In this document: in pieces, positions 13,701-23,870 of the stretch
How the letters are laid out: every line of letters begins with the position of its first letter
Position numbering within the stretch: position 1 is the stretch's first letter
Assembly: GCA_038501625.1 (NCBI GenBank)
Contig: JAZAYU010000061.1
Location: 422,303 to 486,302 of the forward strand
Length of the DNA: 64,000 bases
Reading direction: 5' to 3'
Source of the DNA: Corbicula japonica
Lineage: Eukaryota > Mollusca > Bivalvia > Venerida > Cyrenidae
The notes under the pieces: model-generated
What the model saw: the letters and a program-made list of their open reading frames with translations, nothing else
Told to the model about the DNA's origin: nothing
The model's database searches: none
Translations under genes and position numbers: made by a program

Positions 13701-13789
13701 GGCAAGCTTGCTTGGTGCCATTTCTTGCTCCAAGAGCTGCGTCCGTTTCCCGGCTGAACTTGAAAGCTGAATACATCTTGCATCCAACA
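1701..13789 (-). CDS. POLRMT: Mitochondrial DNA-directed RNA polymerase, 5' part (11 exons)
   Basis: Single-subunit polymerase that transcribes mitochondrial DNA in the matrix. Exons, 5' to 3': 12622-13789, 11328-11508, 10336-10479, 9705-9815, 8571-8732, 7678-7746, 6712-6819, 6263-6406, 3166-3259, 2465-2538, 1701-1832. Each has AG/GT borders and phases join without a stop (about 795 codons). The first exon is a roughly 389-codon, Lys/Glu-rich, poorly conserved extension. Exons at 8571-10479 encode the PPR-like part (TDVTIYNMLLRGLGK, then EDGLTPTYETYSICLSCIGK). Later exons match the N-terminal domain (MREHWHKKIKEAF, MNMYPFFCLFP, SPTAQYLKRCLANRIQKRF). The T7-like catalytic core lies left of base 1. 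The first exon opens at an acceptor, so a start exon with the targeting peptide must lie upstream and was not found. Identification rests on recognised similarity, not a search. Confidence 0.85.
4203..6166. mobile_element. MITE host split by a pearl-like insertion
   Basis: Flanks of the pearl-like element (4,203-4,333 and 6,067-6,166) are two halves of a TTAA-type MITE of the same family as 6,922-7,148. They share GATCCAGATC / GATCAGGATC motifs and inverted ends near CCTTTCCTCCATATA and TATGGAGGAAATGG. The halves are diverged while the insert is well preserved, so the host is older. Confidence 0.6.
4334..6066 (+). mobile_element. Pearl/CvA-like element, copy 1, with dimeric tandem core
   Basis: Non-coding element beginning CAACTAGAAATGTGTCC. 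About ten core monomers of roughly 150 bp follow, arranged as dimers of about 300 bp, each containing GTGACCTTGACCTTGGACCT. A CA/CCCA microsatellite lies at about 5,970-6,011, and the end carries a hairpin around CCGCCATTATATGGCGG. A 10-bp subterminal inverted repeat, ATGCCCCCGC / GCGGGGGCAT, links both ends. The layout (left end, tandem core, microsatellite, short right end) is that of bivalve pearl elements, which have been linked to Helitron-like transposition. It lies in a POLRMT intron between exons 3166-3259 and 6263-6406. Confidence 0.8.
6536..6600. repeat. Half-copy of palindromic MITE family
   Basis: Contains TTTCAGCCAATCAGATGCTT and the GTCTTAGTTTTA end typical of the palindromic family, but lacks the second arm. 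It sits in the POLRMT intron between exons 6263-6406 and 6712-6819. Confidence 0.45.
6922..7148. mobile_element. TTAA-flanked MITE (piggyBac/Kolobok-type target)
   Basis: A 227-bp element bounded by TTAA at 6,918-6,921 and 7,149-7,152, with inverted ends CCCTTTCCT and AGGAAAGGG. The interior is rich in paired GATCCAGATC / GATCAGGATC motifs around GGCACATCTGTGCCG, so it can fold on itself. TTAA target duplication and CCCT-type ends are typical of piggyBac-related MITEs. Confidence 0.8.
7440..7656. mobile_element. Degenerate copy of the TTAA-type MITE
   Basis: Diverged relative of 6,922-7,148 with GATCAGGTAG, GATCAGAATC and a preserved right end AAAGGGTTAA. The left end is eroded. Its right edge falls about 20 bp from the POLRMT exon at 7678-7746. 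Confidence 0.5.
7803..7947. mobile_element. Palindromic MITE
   Basis: Roughly 145-bp near-palindrome centred on GACTGGTCGCC, with arms CTCAAGGATCTGATTGGCTG and CAGCCAATCAGATGCTTGAG and outer ends GATCATAAAACTA / TAGTTTTATGATC. It has no coding capacity. Relatives occur at 30,452-30,606 and 60,683-60,814. Confidence 0.7.
9356..9559. mobile_element. Short GC-richer MITE
   Basis: About 204 bp with imperfect inverted ends: AGGTAGTATAACTGTAATG at the left, and a right end whose complement starts AGGTAGTCTAACTGTAATGC. The interior is richer in CpG than its surroundings. It lies in a POLRMT intron about 145 bp from the exon at 9705-9815. Confidence 0.55.
11684..12070. mobile_element. MITE with internal fold-back, copy 1
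   Basis: A non-coding segment of about 387 bp, also found in the opposite orientation at 34,562-34,966. Positions 11,912-12,065 form a long imperfect hairpin with arms containing AAGTATCTTGCATGAG / CTCATGCATGATACTT and GAACTGTTTTGGCGGGAAC / GTTCCCGCAAAACAGTT. Copy 1 lies in the POLRMT intron between exons 11328-11508 and 12622-13789. Confidence 0.75.
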
Positions 13790-14093
13790 CTAAAAAGTGA
13801 AAGTTTGAACATTTAAGTACACACTTTTGTTAGGATATTCCATGTTAAATTCTTTAAAAATGCAGAGAGCAAGACCATTTAAACTACATGTAGCATATTT
13901 TATTTTTAAGATTCAAAGCAAAGAAGGCAAAAGTGTCTGTCTTTGTAAGTTTATTTAGAAAGTACTTTATTGGTGAACAGATTGATCACATGTTCATGGA
14001 ATTGTCACAAAAATTAATGATCACCAAACTTGAAAGTATCTAACATAGATAAAAGTTCTTACATATTGCCTTCAAGTTAAAAATATCTTAAGG

Positions 14094-16184
14094 CAGGGAT
14101 CACGAATCAAGGCGATTCGGGCGAAGAAGGCGCCCAGACCGGCCTAACTTCGCTTTATTTGCATAGAAAAGCGAAGTTCACTTCGCCCTCGATTTCCTGT
14201 TGAATTTGCCTGAGGGAACAATCAAACACCTGCCAATTATCCCCCAAATGTTCACTTACTCAATCATAAACATTGACAAACACGTGTCGTAAACATATTC
14301 GACCTGATTACCTAATCAGCCTTCACAAAATGAGATTTTTATTGGCTGGTGTATACAGAATAAACCAATAAAATCGCTCGTTAAGGCCCGGTCACACAGA
14401 ACTCCGCGTCTAAATCACGTACAAAAAGTCATGAAAATGTAGTGGACGTGGTCGTAAGTGGTAATTTTTGGTCAATTTTGGCTTGGCCGTGCTTTGAACG
14501 TGGTCTGGCTGTCAGCGGCTGTTCCACTGCTGAAACACTGCCTAAGCACGGCTTACCACTTCCAGCCACGTGTAAGGTTAAAAATAGGTTCGCGCGTGTT
14601 GTTCGCACCCAGATGTTCCGTACCACCCTCCTCCTCCTCCTCCTCCTTCTTCTTCTTCTCTCAGCAAGGATATGTTGGGCCTGTATCAGTTGGTTCTGTT
14701 GGTGCTGAAGCATAAAGATGAGGGCATCACGACGTTGAGGGTTCATTTTCACCCCTTGACATCTAGACTGCAAGTGCTGAGGTCTCAGAAAATTGCGGTA
14801 TTTATATGCCGCAAATCAGAAGTGATACAGAAGTGATTAGGCAGTGAACAATCGTATTTAGCACTTGTTCCAGACGTCGTTTAAACGGGCTTAGGTAGTG
14901 CTATGTACGCTGAAAAATCCACTTGTCAGTGATAAGCCGCAAAACACACGCTATTTCCCATGATACCAACGCGTAACATCCGTCCGATGACCGTGCTCTG
15001 CCAGTGACAGACCGCTAAACTTTCGCGTCTCACTGCGTCTCCCCAAGTTTTAATCACTGCCGGAACACGGATTATCACGTGTGTTTCACGTGTGTTGCAC
15101 ATCTTTACCACGTGTGTCGCCCGTGGTTGTCCGCGGGCTAAAATTTTGAGCAGTTCAAAACTTTTTGCCGCGTCCGACGCCGTTTCGAATTCTCCCCGCG
15201 TCCTGCCACGTCCATAAATCGACTTTAGCTCGTCTTAAACTCGACACCAAGGCGAACAACATTGTCTGCTTCACGGGAGACCACTTTTTGACGGTTTTTT
15301 GCCGTGATTAAGCCGTAAATCGCTGTGTGACCGGGCCTCGTCTAAAGCATTTTCTTATTGTAAATGACATAAGCGATAATGATGCAAGTTACCCGGATGT
15401 TGAAAATGACAGCTTGTTAATTTGACAGTTAATTGCGAGTTTTATGGCACTTTGAGAACCTGTAGGAGGTGATAATTGGATTAAGATGATTGTCTATGAT
15501 CAGACTGGGAGAAATTAATAATACAATGGACCTTTTGTGTGATTTGTTTGCCGACTCGATACTCCATTGAAGGAAGACATCTCCAGATGATGTCGGCTAG
15601 TAAAATAATTACAGAAAGGCGAGTATTGATTTTTACGAGAAAATATGACAAAATAATCACACGGGAGTAATTTTAATTATAAAAAACCTTATAATGCCCT
15701 AAAACACCAAAATACTTTTAGGAAAAATGACAGACTGAATTTCCATTTGTGAATTATGATGCCAAAATAAAATAAATGAATTGTGATTTGTATCTGATAG
15801 TTAGGCCTCCAATATATTTACAACTTTTTTTTATAATGTAGAACACAAGACCTCTGTTGATGATATAAGTACCAGCAACAGATGCAGACTGCTAGACAGG
15901 TTTCAGTGGAAAAAAGTGGGGTTGCTGTCCAAAGTGCCAAGGCAAATTTACATTTTCCGCCACAGGAATACCTTGCCATATTTATTATTGTCATTTTTTG
16001 TAGAATAAAATAGATTAGATAACCAGTATTGTTGTTTTATAATATGTAAGAGAAAATAATAGCTATTTGTTTAAAACCAGACCGGCCGTGTTGGTCACTT
16101 CTCCCTGTTTCTGAAAACTTCTCCCTAAATTTCCAGGAGGGAAAAGTCACTTCTCCCTTAAATTTGCTCCTAGCTTAATCCCTG
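14094..16184. mobile_element. Possible hAT-like element
   Basis: A short inverted terminus CAGGGAT (14,094) / ATCCCTG (16,184) is flanked by a related TTAAG on both sides, and both subterminal parts look element-like. The ends and size would fit a non-autonomous hAT element, but the flanks are not a clean 8-bp duplication and the inverted repeat is short. It encloses the PIF-like element at 14,385-15,337. Confidence 0.3.
14385..15337 (-). mobile_element. PIF/Harbinger-like non-autonomous element
   Basis: A 953-bp element with perfect 15-bp terminal inverted repeats: GGCCCGGTCACACAG at 14,385 and its complement at 15,323-15,337. On the minus strand at 14,429-14,773 an ORF contains an arginine run followed by VVRNIWVR. 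This recalls the Arg-rich stretch before WVRPW in HARBI1-type proteins. The nuclease domain is absent, so I treat it as a relic or deletion derivative. Flanks both contain CTCGT but no clean target duplication. The family assignment is inference from terminus style and the Arg-rich segment. Confidence 0.6.
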
Positions 16185-16952
16185 TTAAGCATCCAGTTAT
16201 TTCAATTGATGCAGATTCTTGCATTTTGATGTAAGCAAATTTCACTTTTTCAGATTTTGACCCCACCTAATTCTGAGCTTGGGGTCATTATGATGCAGGA
16301 GAATGTAGGAAAGTGGTCAAATTTTTGATAAATAAAGATAGATATATAATATTATGTCTTTTGCATCTTAAATATGAAGTTAATATTTACTTGAACCATG
16401 AAAAAAAGTTAAAATCGAGTTTTTAAAAGCAATTTTATAAGTTGTAATGTTCACTGAAAACACAATATGACTCATAACTATCAGATTATGACCGCTTGAA
16501 AATTGCAAACAGGGGTCAGATGACCCCTGGTTTTCAAAAGCTATTGAAATCCCTGGCAATATTGAATGACCAGGAAGTGCATTGATTTACTAAATATTAT
16601 TTCAACTTCTAATAAGTTCATGAAGACCTTCATTGCACTTACTTCTACTAAGTTCCTCTTGAAGGTCAGCTCTATTGGGGAGAGATTTCTGTCTTTTCTT
16701 CCATCTTTTCATAAAAAATCTTGCATGTGGATCAAACTTGGTCTTGGTGGAAAATTCTCTGTATCCTGCAAAGTATCATAAAACAATAAAACAAACTGAC
16801 AAATCTACTGTTGATGTTCACAATTGTTATTTTAAAATCTGTCCACAAATGAAAAAGCCTTGGCATGACTTCCTATACCTTATGTAGCATAGTCCATACA
16901 CTGGAAAGTTACAGCCTGGACACAAGAAACTGGGCCAGATGCACGGGTGACT

Positions 16953-17045
16953 GCCAGTGCTCCATCTAAAAATTTGGAAGGGCAGGGAAATTGATCATAA
17001 GACAGGGCATCTTTTGCACACAGTGAGCTCAATATTGTGCTTTTC
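16953..17045. repeat. Truncated end of a hAT-like element
   Basis: CAGTGCTCCATCTAAAAATT followed by GGAAGGGCAGGGAAATTGAT resembles the left end of the element at 20,617-21,832. No right end is present. It is cut off by the TTAA-type MITE that begins at 17,051. Confidence 0.45.
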
Positions 17046-17050
17046 TTTAA

Positions 17051-18596
17051 CCCTTTCCTGGCACATCTGTGCCGTCAGATCAGGATCTGCACTGGTCACA
17101 TTTTGGTCAGAAATAACCTATCAAATCATAAAGCAACTAGAAATGTGTCCATAGGACACGGATGCCCCCGCTATGCATGTTTGTCATGGTGAACATTTAT
17201 AGCAAGTTAATTGAAAATCTAATAAGTAATAACAAACTCACAGCCCAGACAAGAAAATTCTGGTTTTAGTAATAGTGACCTTGACCTTGGACCTACAGGC
17301 ATGGGAATTGTACACAACACAACGCCTTGTCATAGTGAACATTTCTGCCAAATTATTTTGAAATCACTCTGTTAATAATGAAGTTATAGCTAGTACAAGA
17401 AATTTCTATTTTTTGTAACAGTGACCTTGACCTTGGACCTACAGGCATGAGTATTGTACACAACACATCGTCTTGATATAATAAACATTTATACCAAGTT
17501 ATTTTAAAATCCAATAAGAAATAACAAAGTTACAGAGCAGACAAGATTTTTATAACAAAATTTTATTTTTAGTAACAGTGACCTTGACCTTGGACCTACA
17601 GGCATGGGTGTTGTAGGCGACACACCGCCTTGTCATGGTAAACATTTGTGCCAAGTTATTTTGAAATCCATCCATTCATAAGGAAGTTACAGCCCGGACA
17701 AGAAAATTCTATTTTTAGTAACAGTGACCTTGACCTTGGACCTACAGGCATGGGTACTGTACGCGACACACCATCTTGATATGGTGAACATTCATACCAA
17801 GTTATTTTAAAATCCAATAAGAAATAACAAAGTTACACAGCGGACACGATTTTTCCAACAAAATTCTATTTTTAGTAACAGTGACCTTGACCTTGGACCT
17901 ACAGACATGGGTGTTGTACGCGACACACCGCCTTGTCATGGTGAACATTTGTGCCAAGTTATTTTGAAATCCCTCCATTCATAAGGAAGTTACAGCCCGG
18001 ACAAGAAAATTCTATTTTTAGTAACAGTGACCTTGACCTTGGACCTACAGGCATGGGTATTGTACGCGACACACCGTCTTGATATGGTGAACATTCATAC
18101 CAAGTTATTTTAAAATCCATTAAGAAATAACAAAGTTACAGAGCGGACACGATTTTTCCAACAGAATTCTATTTTTAGTAACAGTGACCTTGACCTTGGA
18201 CCTACAGGCATGGGTGTTGTACGCGACACACCGCCTTGTCATGGTGAACATTTGTGCCAAGTTATTTTCAAGTCCCTCTAATCATAAGGAAGTTACAGCC
18301 CGGACAAGAAAATGCTATTTTTAGTAACAGTGACCTTGACCTTGGACCTACAGGCATGGGTATTGTACGCGACACACCGTCTTGATATGGTGAACATTCA
18401 TACCAAGTTATTTTAAAATCCAATAAGAAATAACAAAGTTACAGAGCGGACACGATTTTCGAACATACACACACACTGACACACACACCCACCCACCCAC
18501 CCACCCACCCACCCACAGCCAGGGTGAACACTATATGCCCTTCCGCCATTATATGGCGGGGGCATAAAAAGTGCAGATCCTGATCAGAGGAAAGGG
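17051..18596. mobile_element. TTAA-flanked MITE interrupted by a pearl-like copy
   Basis: Bounded by TTAA at 17,047-17,050 and 18,597-18,600, with ends CCCTTTCCTGG and GAGGAAAGGG. Only about 83 bp and 26 bp of the MITE remain visible outside the insertion at 17,134-18,570. It belongs to the family of 6,922-7,148. Confidence 0.7.
17134..18570 (+). mobile_element. Pearl/CvA-like element, copy 2
   Basis: Near-identical in sequence to copy 1 at 4,334-6,066, including unit-specific variants such as TTTTAGTAATAGTGACC in the first unit. It has about eight rather than ten core monomers, so one dimer has been lost or gained. The CCCA run near the end is longer than in copy 1. The terminal hairpin and subterminal ATGCCCCCGC / GCGGGGGCAT pair are intact. 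Confidence 0.8.
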
Positions 18597-20616
18597 TTAA
18601 ACAAATAAGAAAGGACAGTTAATTTAACAGCACCTCTGAATAAACATTTTTTTTAATAAGTTTTAAATTGTATTACTGAATAATCTGTCTTTATTATAAG
18701 TTTATAAAATAATACAAAAGCTACTTTTATATGTTATAATACCATCCTAAACAATGTGTTGTTTACAGGTCACATACATAACACATATATATACTAATTT
18801 TAATATACATCTTTCACTAATTAATCATTCATATATTTTTATTTTCCGTCTCTGTTTTGGCTAGGGAATGATGCATACGCTCATTTGTATGCATTTTCAC
18901 AAAATGTTTACTAGTCATCAGCATGTTTAACCATATATAGGCGATATAGCAGGCACTTCAAATAATTTTATACCGTCATCGTCTAAATATAAGCCGCACT
19001 GATATATAAGCCGCACCCCCCAATGGGAAATGGGTGAAAAAAGCCTAACTCTATCTATAAGCTGCGGCCTCTTTTTCAGACTGGTCGCCATTTTGAATCG
19101 CCAGCTCCTGTGTGCCTCAGCGTAGGCAACAATAGCCAGCTATACTTTTTCAGTGTAGAACATACCCGTTTGACCCATGACAATTATTATGTTTGACAAT
19201 TTGAAGGTATAGACATATTAAAAGAAGAGTAATATTCAAGAAAATTGGCGGGAACGACATATGACCAAAATGTGCAAGTTTTAAATAAAATTCGAGTCGA
19301 CCGTGTCATCTCAATATCTTGTCAAACATTCCAAAAAAATTTTAAACATGGCATCAGGCTTTCATTTTTCACACCTTAGTCAAGTGACTAACCTCTATGG
19401 CATATGAGACCAAGCTGCCAATTAATGGTGACACTAATTTTACCAAGGGAATCTTAAACATGTCATCTGGCTTTCAGAGTTTTTCACACATTACGGTCAC
19501 TGTGATTTAACGATCCACATTTTTCTTAAGTACTCAATCCAATATAACGCGTAATTAAATAAAGCGTGATCAACTCGTGGACCCCACTTTTTCCAAAAAA
19601 TGATAGTAAAACACTGGTAAATCATAAATGCCAGTTTGCATGATTTAAAAAAGTTAAAATAATTACCTTGATGGTGATGTCAGTTCTTACGAAATCCGCA
19701 TTTTATTTCCATTTATCTTTAATTATTACATTTATAAACCGCATAATTTGAAAACAGCCATTAACTTATAAAAACAGCATGTATCCCTTACAAAAAACAT
19801 GACCATGCTGTGTATTTTGTATAGAGGCAAAAAAATCGGTACGGCCGAACATCAAACGCAACTTCAAAAGACGCTGTCGGCTCGAAACAACCATCCGTAT
19901 TTATTTCGGCTTTGCTATAAAAATGTTTCATCTACCTGGCATACCTGTGAACCTTTATTCGTGCTCAGGTGGGAGATTGACTCCAAAAAAGTGGGAGATC
20001 AGGGTAAAAGAGTGGGAGATTTTACGAAGCATTGTTTTATGGTAAATTGTGGAACATTTTTAGCTCTGGATAGTGAGAATATATCAAATTTACTCTTGTT
20101 TTTCTTGTCAGATCTATATACTTTTATTCTGAATCCTCTAGTTTAAAAACACTACTAAACATAAATAAACTATTTTTTAATAAATGAATAATTTATTTGT
20201 CATAAAGTATCGACAGCCAAAAGTTAAACAATCACTATCTAACTCAGGATTGGACAGAAGATTTCCAGGAAAGGGTTGTTTGTGTCAGTCATATGATGAT
20301 TTCATACATACTGGCCCAAGAAGTGGGGTCAATCAACCCCACTGAACCCCCTCTAGATCCAGCCCTTTTATTTGTCATATCAAACAGTGTATTCGTTAGT
20401 GACCATTACTGTTAAACATCTTCAATAGCTTTAACAGTTTATTTGTAGCCTAAAGTACACACGCTTTCTTAGTAGCACTTTGAAATTTATCACGAGCATC
20501 AAACTAAAGTGCATGTGGTGTCTTTGATGTCCACCAGTACCCTAATGCTAATGACCGACTCGGTAATTTTGTTTGTGCACATGTAAGGTGAGAAAATCAA
20601 TAATTGTTATCAAAAC

Positions 20617-21832
20617 GGTGCTCCAGCTAGGATTTAGGAAGGGCAGGGAAGTGGATCTCAAAACAGGGCACTTTGCACGCGGCGGGCTCAAAATTGGGCA
20701 CTTCTTTTGCAAATCTTGAGGCAGGGGCAGTGTATTTATTAACATTTCCTTTGAATTAATAATGTTAACAACAGATACTTTTATTTCACTATTCTGTCTT
20801 TATAAAATAATCAGAAATAAAGAAAAAAACTTTTAAATATAACTATCCTCAACATTTAGAACTTTAAAAAATAATATATTCAGTATCAAGTTTCTTTCAC
20901 AATAAACTATATTGTCCTCCATTTTGCTTAGAACTTTGAAGATGTGCAGACTTGGGCACTTCTAGCTATTTTAATTTTTGTTGATGTTTTGCTGCTTAAT
21001 TGTCCTGCATGTTATGATGAACATTCAGCCTCATTGTCTGAAAGTAATAAATACCACATTCATTTTTTAACTTTTACTCATTATTTCACATTAATAAGAA
21101 AGCATTTTCTGCCAGTGCAGACCCTGACCATTCTTCGCATCTGACAGTCTGATCTGGATCTACACTTTTTCAGGGTCTACAATATTTGATATTCAGTTTA
21201 TATTTATAAATAAAAACTCCTCACAATGCATTTTGAAAGCTGACAAAATTTAATTACCCAAAGAAATCGGTCAACTTTCTCTAATCTCTCTGCCTGTTTT
21301 GGCATTTGTTTTTTGCAGGCTTTTTTACTAAATGATAACTGGACAAAAAACATCTAAAATCAGCATAAAATGAAAGAAGATGGTCTCCAAATGTCATTTT
21401 TTAAAATAGTTACTCTTTAGAATCAGACACAAACTGTTACAAAAATTGTCATTACGTAATAATCATAATTAGCGCCAATTTTTCATTAAATACTTTACCT
21501 TAATCTAATTGTTGCTCATTAAGTAATCTCATGTATATCATTTGTAATTGTTATAAAAACACTGCTGCAATCAAATATTGATCGATGTCAAATTGCAGTT
21601 CCCAGATAAACACGATAACACCTGTTGAGTGTAGTAAAATCAATGAGCGCGACGTCCGGTTTGTAGGTCAAAGTTGTCAATTTCAGTGGCTGCTTAATAT
21701 CCGCTAAAAGGTAGTGTATATCTACTTTAAAATGCACTTAAATATGGGCATGGCGCTATGATTTTAGGGCAGGGCGCACATAATTTCGGGCAGGGCGCAG
21801 CGCCCTTTTGTTCAAGCCTAGCTGGAGCACTG
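20617..21832. mobile_element. Innermost hAT-like element of the nest
   Basis: Inverted ends GGTGCTCCAGCTAGG at the left and CCTAGCTGGAGCACTG at the right, with CAAAAC on both outer sides (20,611-20,616 and 21,833-21,838). Subterminal GGGCAGGG motifs occur at both ends. No coding region was recognised. Confidence 0.6.
21100..21180. repeat. Fragment of TTAA-type MITE
   Basis: GACAGTCTGATCTGGATCTACAC-type motif matches the core of the TTAA-flanked MITE family, without recognisable ends. It lies inside the innermost nested element. Confidence 0.4.
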
Positions 21833-22752
21833 CAAAACATCAACCTCTTTGAAGTTCAAGGCCATGCATGACATTTCATTGACTGGTAATCCATTTACGA
21901 CTTCCTGTCATTCAAAAAGGCACCAAAATATCGTAAACCAGTCTAATTTGTAATCATTTGATGAAAGCATGATCGTAAATGTGTTTTAATGGTGAGATTT
22001 TGTAAATGTTACATGGAAATGTCGAAAGTCGGGAGAAATAGTATAATATGCAGGAGGCAGGAGATTGGACCTAAAAATCGGGAGTTTCCCGCCTAAGTCG
22101 GGAGGGTTCACAGGTATGCTACCTGGTAGTATGCGCGTGTCATTTTTAGCGTGTGTGATGCAATAATTATTGAAATGTGATGAAAGCGATATATTAAAGA
22201 TTAGGAGGTATTTTAAATGATGGATATATTAGCATTCGGTAAATAATAATTATTTTACTTTGTCGTTCGTAAATGTTGCTTATTATTTACGTACCGGTAA
22301 TTGTATTTGCAGTAGAGTTTGTGACAGCTTTTTTAAGCAGTTGTTTGCCTGTGGCGATCATAATTATTTTCGATCGCACATGATCAACTAGTTGCATAGA
22401 AACGTCCCCAGATTTGCGATCATGACAAGTTGCAAACTGAATATTATTTTTATTGCAATTACCGGTATTCAAAATAAAAAGAAGAGTAAAAGATTTCAAT
22501 AATAGTTTATTATTAAGTACATTCTTTTACCTATCAAATAATATTTTCGAAAGAACCGTGTAGATGTGACAAATATCTCGTTCAGCATCCATATACCGGT
22601 GCGCTTGACACATTTGCCGAGGTAAAAAATTTGTGTTTTGAAAGCCTGGAAAAATGTTTCGGGAACCTAAACCTATGTATAAGCCGCACCACCAACTTTT
22701 TTTCGCCGAATCCTGGAAAAATAAGTGTGGCTTATATTCAATCGATGCAGTA

Positions 22753-23870
22753 ATTCAACAAATTGTTATGTTGTTGTATATTGGTATACCCAGAATCCTG
22801 GAAAAAATTGCAGTAGGGAGGTAAAAAAAGAGGGTCTGTCAGGTGACCAGGAACAAGACTCTTTTTTCTCGGCCTAAAGATGCAAACGATTGAATGAAAA
22901 ATGTGAAAGTAGTAAAACATGTTAAAAGCTAAATCCAAAAGAACTGTCAATGAGATGCAATAATTGTAAACAGTAGATATCATTTTCTTTGAAATGCTTG
23001 GGCAACGAAAACCATGTGTCAACCCTACAGCACAATAGCTGGAAAATTCTTGCAACAAGAGTTAGTGGGTACAATTGAGTTGCATATACCTGTTTTTATA
23101 TAGGCATATACGGAAAAAGTCATATGTAGTATCTTTAGATTCTAATGGAAATATAGGCTCATGTAATTTGTTCAAACAAGAACACTGGTTTAGAAATTTG
23201 TTACGAAATTCGTGCTCACCGATTTAAAAAGAAAAAATCTCAATTAGCCTACCATTTCTCTGACAAATGCATGCCTCGCATAAGTTGGATATTTCTGCAT
23301 TTTTCATGGTCATTCTCCCTGCTAGCCGCAGTATCTGTGACATTTTTCATTTATTTTTTATTTATTTTGACAAGCACGTTGTTTCAATGACCTTGACCCT
23401 TCTTTATGAATAAAACCAAAACACTACCCGAACTGTTCTTTTAAAAGACTGCTTCACTGCGCATTCTTTAAAACGAGAGCATGTTTGCTTCACAACTCTT
23501 GGACCTGCGCACTAACTGAACGGCTTATGCGACGTCAACAAAATCATAAAGTTTCGGACACCAATTTGAACGTGTTTTTCTAGATTTCTGTAACCTTAAA
23601 AAATTGGAGTCCACCAACCTCAAATACTAAACATTTTTCTGACTTGACGGGGTCACATTTTGATCTCCAGTAAATTTCTTGATTCTTCTCTGTCTGTTCT
23701 TTCATTCATCAGTTTCCTCATCTACGCTAACCAGCTTCATTCGTCTTTAAGCTTAACTCCTACTCTTTAATTCGCCGCAGAATTTCCATTTCGGTGTTTT
23801 TACCTTCCGCTCTCCAGATGATACTGGGATCATGGGATCAGCATAACTATCAACTCACTCTCAAATTTAT
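22753..23870. other. Intergenic, nothing recognised
   Basis: AT-rich sequence with only short random reading frames. I see no exon borders with coding-like sequence and no repeat termini here. Confidence 0.4.

Larger units (their letters stand above)
19940..22118. mobile_element. hAT-like element with 8-bp target duplication
   Basis: A 2,179-bp segment with 14-bp inverted ends CATACCTGTGAACC / GGTTCACAGGTATG. Both sides carry the perfect 8-bp direct repeat CTACCTGG (19,932-19,939 and 22,119-22,126). An 8-bp duplication fits hAT superfamily insertion. The subterminal regions carry GTGGGAGAT and CGGGAG motifs. No transposase is recognisable. The element itself contains 20,617-21,832. Confidence 0.75.
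18971..22752. mobile_element. Outer DNA element of a three-level nest
   Basis: Inverted ends TACCGTCATCGTCTAAATAT...AAGCCGCAC at the left, and at the right a sequence whose complement reads TACTGCATCGATTGAATATA, then AGCCACAC. TA at both ends would suit a Tc1/mariner/pogo-type target. AAGCCGCAC motifs recur near both ends. No transposase was recognised. It contains the element at 19,940-22,118. The small MITE at 1,175-1,361 shares its ends. Confidence 0.5.

Noticed and set aside
14429..14773. ORF with an 11-Arg tract as a host gene
   Set aside because: It lies wholly inside a terminal-inverted-repeat element, the Arg tract is a microsatellite, and there is no conserved domain beyond the N-terminal fragment.
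19799..20146. 115-codon plus-strand ORF
   Set aside because: It crosses the left terminus of the hAT-like element at 19,940, so it is a chance frame across an insertion border.
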